64,000 bases of DNA from Iris pallida (lineage: Eukaryota; Streptophyta; Magnoliopsida; Asparagales; Iridaceae): the NCBI GenBank assembly GCA_029216955.1, contig JANAVB010003400.1:12945147-13009146 (forward strand), in the 5' to 3' direction. Position numbers and translations under genes: made by a program. Below, one piece after another: positions 1 through 10,144 of this stretch. The notes under the pieces were generated by a model that ran no database searches, was not told the origin of the DNA, and saw only the letters and a program-made list of their open reading frames with translations. The first letter of the stretch is position 1. The number at the start of each line of letters is the position of its first letter.

Positions 1-1
1 T

Positions 2-685
2 CTATTTGAGGACAAAGATTGGATGCTTGTGAAGAGTTTTCGACAGCTGGCTCGGGAAGATTTGTGTTATGGCAAGTATAGGCTCAAGCCGCTAAACTGT
101 ACAGGCAGGCCACAAACACCGGATGGAGACTCGAGAGGTGTTCGACAGCAGGTAGATTGTCGAGAGCTTGTTGATGAGGGGCTTCTAGATGCTTTGAGGG
201 ATACGGAGGATTCGATTCGTCGAGACAAAGTGACGGATGATGATGAGTCAAAGATTGAGGGTCAGTCTGTCGGTCCCATGACGATTGGTCGATCCCCAAG
301 TGGGGGTTGCTCTACGGATCCCATTTTGACGACAGATGGTTTGCCAAAGCATCACGGAGCTACATCGATTTCAGTAGTTCGAAGCCAGGAAGGAGATCAA
401 GGTTTGCAAACTCAATATGAGACAGGAGCGTCATTATTCACACAGTTTAGGGAGAGCTGTGGATCATTGATGGCATGCACAATACATGATGTTCTGCTCG
501 AGAACACATGTGTATGGGGGAGCTTCAAGTTCGGATACGAAGGGGACAGGTTCAGAAGTTTGAATCTCGGGAGAACCGCACCGTCTGCTTGGTTGGGCCA
601 GCCAAGGGTAAAGAAGCTCGACGGTAAGTTAACACTTTTCAGTGGAAGACGAAAGTCCGGGACAGGCAGCCAAGACTTATGGTGA
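2..685 (+). CDS. Unrecognised internal reading frame of the left-edge retroelement
   Basis: A frame is open from the window edge to a stop at 683-685; the first ATG is at 23, which would give 220 residues. I do not recognise the protein. It is hydrophilic, rich in Gly, Arg, Ser and Asp, and has no zinc knuckle, DSG protease or YVDD motif. Its position just before the 3' polypurine tract means it is either the 3' tail of a polyprotein or filler DNA of a non-autonomous element. It may be a chance open frame. Confidence 0.25.
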   Translation, partial: LFEDKDWMLVKSFRQLAREDLCYGKYRLKPLNCTGRPQTPDGDSRGVRQQVDCRELVDEGLLDALRDTEDSIRRDKVTDDDESKIEGQSVGPMTIGRSPSGGCSTDPILTTDGLPKHHGATSISVVRSQEGDQGLQTQYETGASLFTQFRESCGSLMACTIHDVLLENTCVWGSFKFGYEGDRFRSLNLGRTAPSAWLGQPRVKKLDGKLTLFSGRRKSGTGSQDLW

Positions 686-942
686 GGCTGATCATCAGAA
701 AGTTCGATCTTGGTCGTATTATTGATATTGGCAGGATCCCAATGGTGCAGAAGGTGTTACGCATGGCAGCTAGCGACGATGTGACGGTCGAGGAGCTGGA
801 GACAAAGAAAGATGCAAAGCAGCTCGAGGGATCGGAGATTAGTGGCATGGGGAAGCAGAAACTATGTCGTAGGATGACATGCATAGAGTCCAGTTGAGGA
901 CCCATGTGGTCAATATCCTCTCATCAGACTGGAGTGGAAGAT

Positions 943-1632
943 TGTTGGAGTCCAGTCTGAATTTGGTAACAATATATTTGTGGAATCCAAATCTAATGAA
1001 ATATTTGATTTGATTAGATTTGGATGTCCATAATTGGTGTTATGCTATTTTAGATATAATAGGATTCTTATTTTGGAAAATTCTATTATGATCTAAAATA
1101 GAATGTTGTTGAATATTTTAGGCATAATAGGATTCCTATTATGTTCATATTTAGGAAATCCTATTATGACTAGAATATAATTTTTTTTCTCATCCTATAT
1201 ATATGAGGTGAGTGTGGAGACACAAAGCACAGCACAAAGTGAAGATTCGGGATGCTTGTCCACAAGAAAATATAAGAGAAAGTCCGTACTTTGCTCTTAG
1301 GACTTCGCCATCCAAGATAGACGGAAGAAGAAGATCTAATCGAGCAGTCGTCAACTTCGGTTAGGGAGATTGCTGCGGGTTGGTGAGTGATCTCAATTGT
1401 AATCTTCTATTTTTCTTCTTGAGAGTGGTGAGAGGGTTGAACCTATTAGGACAAAGGGTTCAACGTGAGTTCTGTCAATCCTGTAATTTCATCTGAGTTA
1501 TTAAAGGTTGGAATTTGTCCAGGTGACATACGTTACTGTCATATACTTGTCTTCATCTTGTGCTTGGTGTTTGTTAGACAGGGGTTGGTTTTGATCAGGT
1601 TGGTTGGCAAACGCTTCCGCATGCGCCCAACA
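943..1632 (+). repeat. 3' LTR of the left-edge Copia-like element
   Basis: The 690-bp segment begins TGTTGGAGTCCAG and ends GCGCCCAACA, so it is bounded by a TGTTGG/CCAACA inverted repeat. It follows a polypurine tract and is AT-rich in its first third, as a U3 region would be. No primer-binding site follows the end, which fits a 3' rather than a 5' LTR. Confidence 0.72.
1196..1204 (+). promoter_or_regulatory. Probable LTR TATA box
   Basis: TATATATAT lies about 253 bp into the LTR and is followed by a purine-rich stretch, the usual place for a plant LTR core promoter. Inferred from position and composition only. Confidence 0.35.
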
Positions 1633-1706
1633 ATTTTGTCATAATTCAAGTTGTACGCCACTTATTTTAGGATTTTGGTCATAATTCAAGGTGTGCTCCA
1701 CTTAAA
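1633..1706. repeat. 39-bp imperfect tandem duplication abutting the LTR
   Basis: Two copies lie head to tail, 1633-1671 and 1672-1706. Both carry the core CATAATTCAAG followed by a shared CCACTTA. The first copy begins directly after the last base of the LTR. Confidence 0.55.
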
Positions 1707-2330
1707 TGGAGGTCAAAGGAGTTGACTGTTACTCATTAACAATTTTTCTTAAAATAAAATTTTATGCATTATGATAATTCAGTGGAATGTACTTTGAATT
1801 ATTGAATTACGATCAAATAAATGTGGGACATTTTTTTTTAACTTGAGAAAAATCGGAAGATTGTTGGTCTTCCTCATCAATGACTTCTATTAATTAGCCC
1901 AATTTTAATAGCTAGTCTTGTAATGCAACACATGAATTTTATTGCATGCCTTAAAAAGCCTATGATTTTGTAAGGGTAGCCATTTCTATCCCAAATGATA
2001 CACCCAGTCCCTCCCTTGCCATCACTATGGTTAAAAGTCCTCTAACATCATTCAATTTAAACTAGTATGAAAATTAATTAGGAACTTGTTAATGTATACA
2101 GTTCAACTACACAAATTCTAACAGTAACTCAAAAATAAGAATTTGTGATACAGTTATGACACATGGATAAAATTTTCTATTAAAGTCATTCATTTCTGTT
2201 TAGGTGCTTAAAAAATTAAAATGAGATGCATGTAATCTAATAATTTGTTATCGATGAGTTTGACAAAATAGGAACTCATGAATTTCTCTACTATTTTTAT
2301 TAATTAGTGCGTTTTTCTTGTGTCCCTCAA
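1707..2330. other. AT-rich intergenic DNA, no gene seen
   Basis: No long reading frame, RNA gene or repeat structure was recognised here. It contains many short A and T runs. Confidence 0.5.
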
Positions 2331-2624
2331 GCCCAGTTTGATTCACGGAAAGGAAAGAAAATTAATTTTTTTTGCTCTTTCCTTTATTTGGAAAATTATA
2401 ATTTCAATCAATTTTCTTTTCAATGTCTGGATTGTCCACAAAATTAGAAAGAAAAATCCTTAGAGGGAGAATGTGAATCATTGGGCTGGTCGGGGAGCCA
2501 ATTTTCCACTATTTTTCGTCCTCTTGGAAATTAATTTCCATTCCTACTTATTTTTTTGGCATCCAAACACTGAAAATGAATGACTTTCCTTTTCCAAGAT
2601 CCTGATTTCGCGAACCAAACATGG
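2331..2624. mobile_element. Non-autonomous DNA transposon (MITE), ~0.3 kb
   Basis: The left end reads CCCAGTTTGATTC and the right end reads GAACCAAACATGG, the imperfect reverse complement (about 10 of 13 bases match). CCTCA occurs close to the left end (2325-2329) and directly after the right end, a possible target duplication. There is no coding capacity. The inside is A/T-rich with GGAAAG and CTTTCC blocks placed symmetrically, so the single strand could fold. The family is not assigned; the length and CTGTTTGGTTCG-like ends resemble common plant MITEs. Confidence 0.5.
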
Positions 2625-2749
2625 CCTCATAGTTTGTGGGTTTAAAATCTGCATTGATGTAGGCCAAACACGATAAAATATGTGCCGAATGATGCTGCAC
2701 TATTAAAGGTCCGATCTATCATGGCATTTTATAGGAGTATTACTCAAGA

Positions 2750-3035
2750 CACTACAAAAGTTACTCGAAACTATAAATTTTATATTTAACTATAAGTCTG
2801 CCACTCAAATTTTTTTACTAAGGAATTGTGTACTACGTAATGAACCATCAAATTTTATAACAATCCTAAGTGAATTAGAATTTTTGACATCCCTACCAAT
2901 AAGCTGTATTGTCAAAAAAAATTGACAGTCCAACATAAATTCTGAATCTAGTCAGAAATGTAAAAATTTCTACAGTCCTGTATGCTATCAGGACAATAAA
3001 TTTATTCTACAGTCATGCTAGTTCATTTAGTAGTG
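2750..3035. mobile_element. Possible miniature CACTA-ended element
   Basis: CACTACAAAAG begins at 2750 and the reverse complement, ending GTAGTG, stops at 3035. This gives a 286-bp segment with CACTAC termini like those of CACTA (En/Spm) elements. No 3-bp target duplication is visible and the similarity inside the ends is weak, so chance is not excluded. Confidence 0.3.
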
Positions 3036-3068
3036 ACCAAAGTTGGCTCAATAGGCATCAGACACTTA

Positions 3069-4186
3069 GGGGGCGTTTGTTACGCTGTATTTTTTTTATT
3101 CCCGAAAAAATTTAAGATGGGAATCTATTACCACGTTTGTTTGGCTTATAAAAAATTTATTCCCGAAAATTATAAATATCCGGATAAATAGTTTACCCAC
3201 AAAACATGGGAATTCTATCCCTTGAGAATAGGTGCGTATTTTTCTTTTGCCCGGGCAAAAAAAAATTGTCTAAATTTTTTCTTCTTTTTTGATCAATTTT
3301 GATTATTTTTGAACATTTTTTCCTTTTTTGTCGTTTTATCGTTATTTTGTCCTTTTTTGTCGTTTTTACCAATTTTTGTCCTTTTAAGCGTTTTTTGTCG
3401 TTTTACCCATTTTTTGGTCTTTTTGTCGTTAACCCAATTTTTGTCCTTTTGTCGCTTTTTTGTCAATTTTATTTTAAGCAATTTTTGTCATTTTTTAAGC
3501 TTTTTTTTTTGTGTTTTTACCAAATTTTAGTCATTTTTTGTCGTTTTTTGGTCATTTTTACTGATTTTATGTTTTTTTGTCGCTTTTTTGTCGCTTTTCC
3601 TGATTTTTGTCGTTTTGGTTATTTTCGTCGTTTTAAACTTCTTGTTGTTTTATCGATTATTTTTCGTTTTTGTCGCTTTTTGGTTATTTTGTCATTTTAA
3701 CCGATTTTTGTTTGTTAACCTATTTTTGTCGTTTTTAACCGATTTTTTGTAATTTTTTGTCGTTTAACCGATTTTTTGTTGTTTTTTTCGTTTTTGCCGC
3801 ATTTTGATTTTTTTCGTTTTTACCGATTTTATGTCATTTTTGTCGTGTTTTGGTTATTTTTATCGTTTTTACCCTTTTTTTTGTTATTTTTTGTCGCTTT
3901 TTGGTCATTTTGTCATTTTAACCGAATTTTTGTCGGTTTTCATCGTTTTGTCGTTTTTTTATTATTTTGTCGTTTTTACCGATTTTTTTTCGTTTTTATC
4001 ATTTTTTTTTCGTTTTCCGGTTTTTTTATATGTTCATTTTTTTCGTTATATTATTTTTATTTTTTTTCGGGAATATTATATTGTCACCAAACATGGAATG
4101 TAATTTTTCAGGAATTTAATTCTTGAATTTAATTTCCGAGAATATAGAATTTCCGGCTATATAGTATTTCGCATACCAAACGCCCC
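3069..4186. mobile_element. Tourist-like (PIF/Harbinger) non-autonomous element, 1.1 kb
   Basis: The ends are GGGGGCGTTTG and CAAACGCCCC, flanked on both sides by TTA (3066-3068 and 4187-4189), the target duplication typical of PIF/Harbinger-Tourist elements. The sub-terminal parts are also roughly inverted (TTCCCGAAAA-type blocks on the left, TTCGGGAAT-type on the right). The element is long for a Tourist MITE because about 740 bp of the interior is a simple T-rich minisatellite. Open frames inside it reflect repeat composition and I do not call them genes. Confidence 0.72.
3290..4030. repeat. Degenerate minisatellite inside the Tourist-like element
   Basis: Dozens of copies of a unit close to TTTTTGTCGTTTTTACCGA, with units of about 11-19 bp, run end to end. 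Copies vary in T-run length and in whether the ACCGA part is present. On one strand it is almost free of purines except for the TCG and CCG cores. Confidence 0.75.
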
Positions 4187-4689
4187 TTAAAGATACTTCT
4201 TCGCATTGGGATCGGAGAATTTCCTTTGTAATCCATATTTTAATTACGGAAGAAGTAAAAAAGAAATATGAGCTCAGTATGGTATAAGTTCCACATCTCG
4301 ATTGTGATGGGGTAATTGAAAAAAAAGTTGGTAACATGAGTCCAGCACATTGTTACAAATCACACAAGGTGAAGGCTCTCCCAACCCTATGGCAACCATG
4401 CTTGCCCTAGTCGGTGGATGATCATGAAGTATTTTCCAGCACAGTAGTAAATACTCAGAGCTTCGGCTACTTACTAGATACCTCAACATTAAAAGTGTTG
4501 TTAATTATGTTATCGATCGTTCCATTTGGTGTGGTCAATAAGCTCATTTATGTTAGACAAGTGGTCCCGAAAGTGGGTTCAGGGCAATAAGTCGATCCAA
4601 GATCCAGCTGTCATTGAGAATATTGGTGGTAGCCCCATTACCAATAGCTTTCCGGAAATATGGTATTACTTGGGCAAAGGCTCAAGGTG
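4187..4689. other. Intergenic DNA, nothing recognised
   Basis: Short non-repetitive stretch between the Tourist-like element and the hAT remnant. Only short frames without recognisable domains are present. Confidence 0.4.
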
Positions 4690-4900
4690 TCTGATGGGCC
4701 GGACGGCCGGCTGCTGTCCAATTTGATCAGGTTTAATCGGGATCTGCTCTTGCCGGACTTGGCCCGGGAGAGGAAGCAGCCCGTCGGAGAAAAAAAAAGC
4801 AAATTCAGTTCGGATTCGTGAACCAGTAGGGCCGAGCCAAATCGGGCTGGGTCGAAACCAGTTTAGGGAGGGCTGTGTCCGGACCGGCCCGGTTTACTTT
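4690..4900 (-). other. GC-rich CCGG/GGCCCGG-type block, probable hAT 3' sub-terminal region
   Basis: This block is rich in GGCCGG, GGCCCGG and CCGGTT-like words, in contrast to its AT-rich surroundings. It lies just downstream, in the minus-strand sense, of the hAT transposase relic. Plant hAT elements often carry such words near their ends, so I assign it to that element. No terminal repeat or 8-bp target duplication was found. Confidence 0.4.
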
Positions 4901-5179
4901 AAAAAAAATTCGAAGAAAAAAAATCTTTGAGAAGAAAAAATAGATTTATTTATTAATGTCATTATAATTTAAATATGCTACTAAAAAGTTGATATTTTAT
5001 TTTCATGAAATTTGTAATAAAATATACAAGTTATTTTTTCCTGTGTCCGTCTTTCGTCCAACTTTATTGCTCAGCTCCTCCTCCAGTAGTCTCGTCTAAA
5101 GTAAGTGACTGGAAATTCAGCTCACTAATGTCGGCAATTTCATCTCTTGATAAGTTATGAATTCATTTTTCACGAACCA

Positions 5180-7120
5180 ATCATGAACTCAGACGCAGGC
5201 TTCCAAATATCTGGGCAGCATCTTGCTCCTCTTCTCGCTTAGTATCTTTGAACCTGCACTAAAGTAAGATTCCGATGCTACCAAGGACACCGTGACATTA
5301 GTATATTACGTGCTATAGAAAAAAGTATATGATACATTTTTTTCGTATCTTTTCCAACATTCTAATATTAAAAAATACGATACAGATTCATCTTCATCTT
5401 CTTCATAAGAATTTAAATATAAGGACAATTCTTAATTTGGTAGGGAAGATTGATTTTGTTTATTCCTTTGTAGTACATTTTTAGCATGCAATAATTTAGA
5501 CATAACATCATATTTTTTACTACTACTAGAACGGTTGTACCGGGTAAGCTAATACAACCTTTTTTTTTTCATATAAAGTAATTAAGGTATCTAAAACATC
5601 TTTAATTTTTTACTTTTAAGTTACCTACCTCAATATCAATACATTAAAATCGTCTAACAATATAAATACACCACCTAATTTAATTGTACAATAAAAAATG
5701 AAGCCAAACAATATAGAAGAGGTATATCACCTCAATATTTTAGAAATTTTGTTTCCATTATAGAAACAACATAATCATAACCAGGAACCGTTCTATATTT
5801 AAAAACTAATGAGATATGTTAATAATTTCTATTAAAGCTAAAATAGAAGTTGGATAATAAACTCCAAAAAATATGTGTAGCATTGTAAAATAATCCTAAA
5901 AATATATAAATTAAATTAGCAATTAACCAATCATTTTGAGTTACTTGATAATCAAAACTTGGATTAACATTAAAATAATATTTAGTAACATCTTTAACTT
6001 GAATAGAAGATTTTAACATTAGATAAGTAGAGCTCCATCTATATGGTGCATCCTTAACAAATCTACTAAAAGTTATACGTGCATAAAGGTTTTAAAAGCT
6101 TCTTGTCTACTTGCAGAAGTGTTTAAACATAATTAAAGGCATTTTTGTACAACTAAATTAATAATATAACTAGCAGATCTTACATAAAAAAAGCCATCCT
6201 TCTACTACAGGCAAAAAGAATAATTTTAAAATATTAATAAAAACAGTGTTATTACTAGGATTATCAAATGAAAAGAAAAAATTTCTACTGTGAATATCAT
6301 ATTCACGTACAAATTGCATTATAGCGTCACCAACTACAGAGCCAATATGTAAAAATTCTAAAGGTTTTAGACAAATAATATATTTTTTGCAACATTTATT
6401 TTGGATCTATATAATGTGTCGTGATACAAATATAAGCGTAATTTTTTTTAATAGTCAATATATCAGAAGTTAGAGAAAATTTACTAATATTTACAAAATT
6501 TTCTTTTAAAGTTGTCATTTCTTTTTTGAAATATTTTGATAGCCACTGCTCTATTAATAGATCTAAAAAATTTCGTAAAACAAAGATTAAGAGTAGTACT
6601 TGCATAATCAGAATACCAACCATCCTCACCGAATGTAAAAAAGTTGTTCATCACAAATAATATATTTGTTAACTAAATATTTTTGCAAGCATAAAAAAAG
6701 TAAAGTTACCTATAGAAGATCCTTGAGGACCGATGCTTTTCTGCGTTTGTCTAGCATGTAGTGTGTCCTTGCCATAACATTTTTTCATAGTGTCTTTTTA
6801 AAGTGCTTGTGTCATCATTTTTCTATTTAATTTTTTTCTACACTTCTTGCACTGTGCACCTTCAGCTATTGGTTTTTGATCTTTTGGATATTAAAACCGG
6901 TGCGCCCTCATTATCAGTGACATATACTTTTCCATAATATTCACATAAAACTGATTTTTTTTTTCTATTTACAACATTAGTAGCCATACATCTAATTTTA
7001 AGAGGTGATATTTGTGTCGATCGCATAAAATCAAGAATGTGATTACTTTCAAACAAATCAGCATAATAAGCAAAATTTGGTCAAAATCACCTCTATAAGG
7101 GTGGTTAGGACCAGTAGCAT
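5180..7120 (-). pseudogene. hAT-family transposase pseudogene (BED finger, catalytic-region and dimerisation relics)
   Basis: Read on the minus strand, the remnant starts near 7120 with a short Met frame. A BED-type zinc finger relic (AQCKKCRKKL) lies at about 6800-6865. At 6396-6629 is the block KFSLTSDIL...YICITTHYID, a signature of Ac/Tam3-like (RICESLEEPER-like) plant transposases. At 5819-6019 is a degenerate later domain. At 5240-5300 a frame reads VASES.FSAG, the core of the hAT C-terminal dimerisation domain. Order and spacing match a full-length transposase of roughly 600-700 residues. Stops and frameshifts occur throughout, so no product is expected. The enzyme class cuts and pastes DNA with 8-bp target duplications. 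Confidence 0.75.
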
Positions 7121-7549
7121 CCATATTTAAAAATTACTTTTTAGAAAAAAAATAAGAGATGATTTGTTTTTCTAACAAAAATAAAGAGATGAAGGAAGAG
7201 AGGGGAGAGAGGAGAGAAAAATCGCGAATCATAAATAGAAAAGAAGAATATTATGTAATATTAAAATTACTTAAAATGTCAACTTGAAGCATTCGAAAGA
7301 TTTCACACAAGTTGAAGCCTCAAGAACACTGCAATTTGGTCGACTCCAGAAAGTTGCACTCCAATATCCAAAAAGTTGTTACTTCAATATTCAGAAATTC
7401 ATTTGCTTCTAAATTTTGTAAGGGAGGAAAAGAAATTTTGGTTATGGCTAAGTTTCATGATTTATATATACTATTTACAGGAATTGTTTGGTGCAAAATG
7501 ACCCCCAACAACCCTAAAATATAGTTGTTATAAGGGTAATTAGTGATGT
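7121..7549. other. Flank of the hAT relic, no gene seen
   Basis: The stretch probably includes the 5' non-coding part of the hAT element (purine-rich GAGAGGGGAGAGAGGAGAG near 7196-7216). A 70-codon frame at 7312-7524 has no recognisable motif and I treat it as chance. Confidence 0.35.
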
Positions 7550-7910
7550 ATTTAGCAACGTTTTCATGTAGTCCCTATTCATGGTCGCTAACGAAAAAAA
7601 TGTCGGTATCTGTCGCTCAGCGACGTCATATAGCAATGAGTACACATTGCTAATTCTTTTGAAATTAGCAGCGTTTAGTAGCAAAATGTCGCTAAATCAG
7701 TGACGCTATAGTTTTTGCTAAACATCGCAAAATTAGTAACCGAATGAGCGACGTTTTGCTACAACAATGCTGACATTGAAAATTTTGTTATGTCAGCATT
7801 TTAGCGACATTTCGTGATGACATATCGACGTCTAGGGTACATAATAGTGAAGATTTGATATTGACGTTGCTGACTATTGATGAACGTCGCTAATTTGCAA
7901 TTTTTTTTTT
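7550..7910. repeat. TAGCGACG-type short repeats, CACTA-like sub-terminal fragment
   Basis: The words GCGAC, CGACGTT, AGCGACATT and their reverse complements recur about every 15-30 bp in both orientations. Plant CACTA elements carry such arrays next to their ends, as binding sites for their own transposase. No CACTA terminus was found at either side, so this would be a truncated end. Confidence 0.4.
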
Positions 7911-8535
7911 AAAAATGCACTTTGTAAAATAATTTCCAAAATAATATGACTGCAGTTTACCAATTCATTCACAGTTTATGTAAATATCCCTGCAGAAACC
8001 CTCCGTTGAATTTTTTGGGTTCACCGACCCATTCAGTGGAACACTAAACATCGATAATTTTTCGTGCATTTAATATGAATAATAAATTAATTTTTTAGAT
8101 AAGACACATACACACTGAGTCATAAAAAAATACATACATGAAGTTTGAAGTAAATATCCAGGGCCAATACACAAGCAATCTCAATAAATGTATGAATAAC
8201 AATACATAAAAGACCTAAGATCATGGCCAATACACAAATAAACAAATAATCGTCCTGTGAAATCGTCATATGTCTAGAGGAAGAGGAGGAGCACGACGGT
8301 GTGCTTGGGCTATGAGAAGGTTATAATTGTCATGTGAAATCGTCAAATGCTGATGGAGGTGGAGTCGAAGAAGACAGTGTTATCGGTGGAGTCGATGTCT
8401 ATACAGACGCACCATGAGGACATATATGCTCCAAGCTGTCAGTCGAGCATTGTATGAATTTTTAGTAGATATCATCATGGGTGTGCTCTGAGACAAGTTA
8501 TCGTGCATCCTCGCCAGAGACTTACCCAGGGCCAC
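7911..8535. other. Intergenic DNA, possibly the rest of a CACTA-like relic
   Basis: No frame could be followed. GCCACTG directly precedes the Tekay-1 LTR; GCCAC (8531-8535) is therefore the expected target-site sequence of that element. Confidence 0.35.
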
Positions 8536-8964
8536 TGTAATGCCCCAGTCCCAAAATACGTAGGACTAGAAAAGAGTGTACATGTCAGCTACGTATCAAG
8601 TAGACTCTAGTCCAGCTTGAATACATATAAGCTGTATAGTAACAACCAATTATCTATACTAATCAATAATATCTCGAAGTCTCAATCCACAATAATAGAA
8701 TGCAAGAATGAACAATATATAACATAGTGTGCACCTCATGCTACATTTGTCCGAATAAACTCGAAAGAATAACTTGAGTCTACAAATACTAGACTAACAG
8801 GCAAAATAAAAATAAATAGAGATAAATATGTAACCGTAAGAGATTCCTGAAATAGTAAATAGCAACCATCATGATCAACAAACCACCTCCACTCTATCGA
8901 CTTTCTGGAGAGATCACCAGGTCCTCAAGGACTAGCAAGATACATAATATACATGCCAAGTAAC
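8536..8964 (-). repeat. Tekay-1 LTR, left fragment (split by the Sirevirus)
   Basis: The segment begins TGTAATGCCCCAGTCC on the plus strand, which is the end of an LTR read on the minus strand. The same start occurs at 52536 and 57588 in the large-LTR element, as does a later block around CCAGGTCCTCA, so the families are related. It stops at the Sirevirus insertion and resumes at 18590. Joined, the LTR is about 2.96 kb. Confidence 0.75.
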
Positions 8965-10061
8965 TGTTGGCCCATTGGTCATGGTCAAACCAGATTTTAA
9001 TAATTGATCAAACACTGTCTCAATATAAATGCAAGTCAACTCAGATGTTTACCTACGACGTTTTGGACACTGCTCAACAATGGATATCAACAATGTTCAA
9101 GACTGAAGTCGTTTGCCATTCAGAATGTACTTTCTGTTAAGCAATATAATTTTTTATTTTATTGAATCTAGGAATACATTGTACACCGAGTCGTACTGGC
9201 AAATAGGCTATCCGAAAACGTTTTTCAAAACCATCCTATTTCTTTACAAATGACCTACGTTTTTGAAAAATATTCTTTTTACAAAAAGCTTCTGAAGGAT
9301 TTTTCAAAAAGCTAAAATTTATTTCCTCCAAAAATGAACTGGCAGAACCCATGGAGAACTCGGTCCGAGTTCGGCCAGAGTTCGGCCAGAGTTCGGCCAT
9401 TTGGAACGTTAGTGAACGTTGGGTTTTTGAATTTGGTCATCCTTCAGTTACAGTTTGTTACATAGAGTTCTGTCCGAATTCTGCCCGAATTCTGTCAGAG
9501 TTCTGTCTTTGGAAAAACTATAAATAGAGAAGTATTTCTATCATTTCAAATCACCAATTCACTTTCAATCTCTTCTCTTCCTGAGCTTACATTCTTTCAA
9601 AGAGTTCTAAAAAGCTTTCATTTTCAAATCCCAAGCCAGTTACAATCCTCTAGTCGATTTGTCAGTGCGGTACGGTTTAGAAGTTTCAGAGCGATTGTAA
9701 TCAGAGGCTTGATAGAAGATTCAACTCTTCAAAATTGAAGTTGGTCGAGTTCTTCGTATCAAAGCTCGCGTCTGTAGAAGTTGCAAGGACTTCGTATGAA
9801 AACTTGCGAGATTTTCCAATAGTGGATTCAACTGGAAGCTAGAGTTCTTCCGACTGGACTAGTCCTCACAAGAGGGAAACCAGTATAAATCTCGGTGTTT
9901 GCGTTTGCCTTCTGATCACTTTTAATTTCTGTCATTTACTTTTTGTGATTATTATTATATCTGTGATCTAACTGCTAACAAGTTTTTAATTAGCAATATT
10001 CTGCTGCCTACTCTATTCACCCCCCCTCTAGAGTATTCTGCTTTACGATTTCGTTCCTACA
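8965..10061 (+). repeat. 5' LTR of the Sirevirus
   Basis: It begins TGTTGGCCCATTGG and ends TTCGTTCCTACA, 1097 bp. It is about 23 bp longer than its partner at 17511 because it keeps two extra copies of an 11-bp AGAGTTCGGCC unit. CCCCCCCTCTAGAG precedes the end. Confidence 0.9.
9357..9526 (+). promoter_or_regulatory. Sirevirus LTR promoter: TTCGGCC/TTCTGTC repeats and TATAAATA
   Basis: Two direct-repeat clusters, GAGTTCGGCC-type at 9357-9398 and GAGTTCTGTC/GAATTCTGCC-type at 9465-9507, lie upstream of TATAAATA at 9519-9526. The 3' LTR has the same layout with TATAAATA at 18042-18049. The TATA box is typical of plant LTRs. That the repeats bind a regulator is inference. Confidence 0.6.
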
Positions 10062-10063
10062 AT

Positions 10064-10075
10064 TGGTATCAGAGC
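10064..10075 (+). other. Primer-binding site, initiator tRNA-Met
   Basis: TGGTATCAGAGC begins two bases after the end of the 5' LTR. It is the exact complement of the 3' end of plant initiator tRNA-Met, the usual primer of Copia elements. Confidence 0.92.
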
Positions 10076-10144
10076 GGGTTATACAGGTAAAGCAAGGTAA
10101 AATTGCAATTATATTCAATTTTTATATAGATCACAGTATTACAC

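Larger units (their letters stand above)
1..1632 (+). mobile_element. 3' part of a Copia-like LTR retrotransposon, cut by the window edge
   Basis: The right end is a clear LTR at 943-1632, preceded by a purine-rich tract (GGAGTGGAAGAT) that serves as polypurine tract, so this is the 3' LTR of a plus-strand element. Upstream sequence to base 1 is its internal region, with no recognisable reverse transcriptase, RNase H or integrase. The LTR ends TGTTGG/CCAACA are of the kind usual in Copia elements, hence the superfamily call, which is inference. The 5' half lies left of the window, so the target duplication cannot be checked. Confidence 0.65.

Noticed and set aside
3293..4126. Several Phe-rich open frames of 60-130 codons on both strands
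   Set aside because: They are translations of the T-rich minisatellite inside the Tourist-like element, with no start context or domain.
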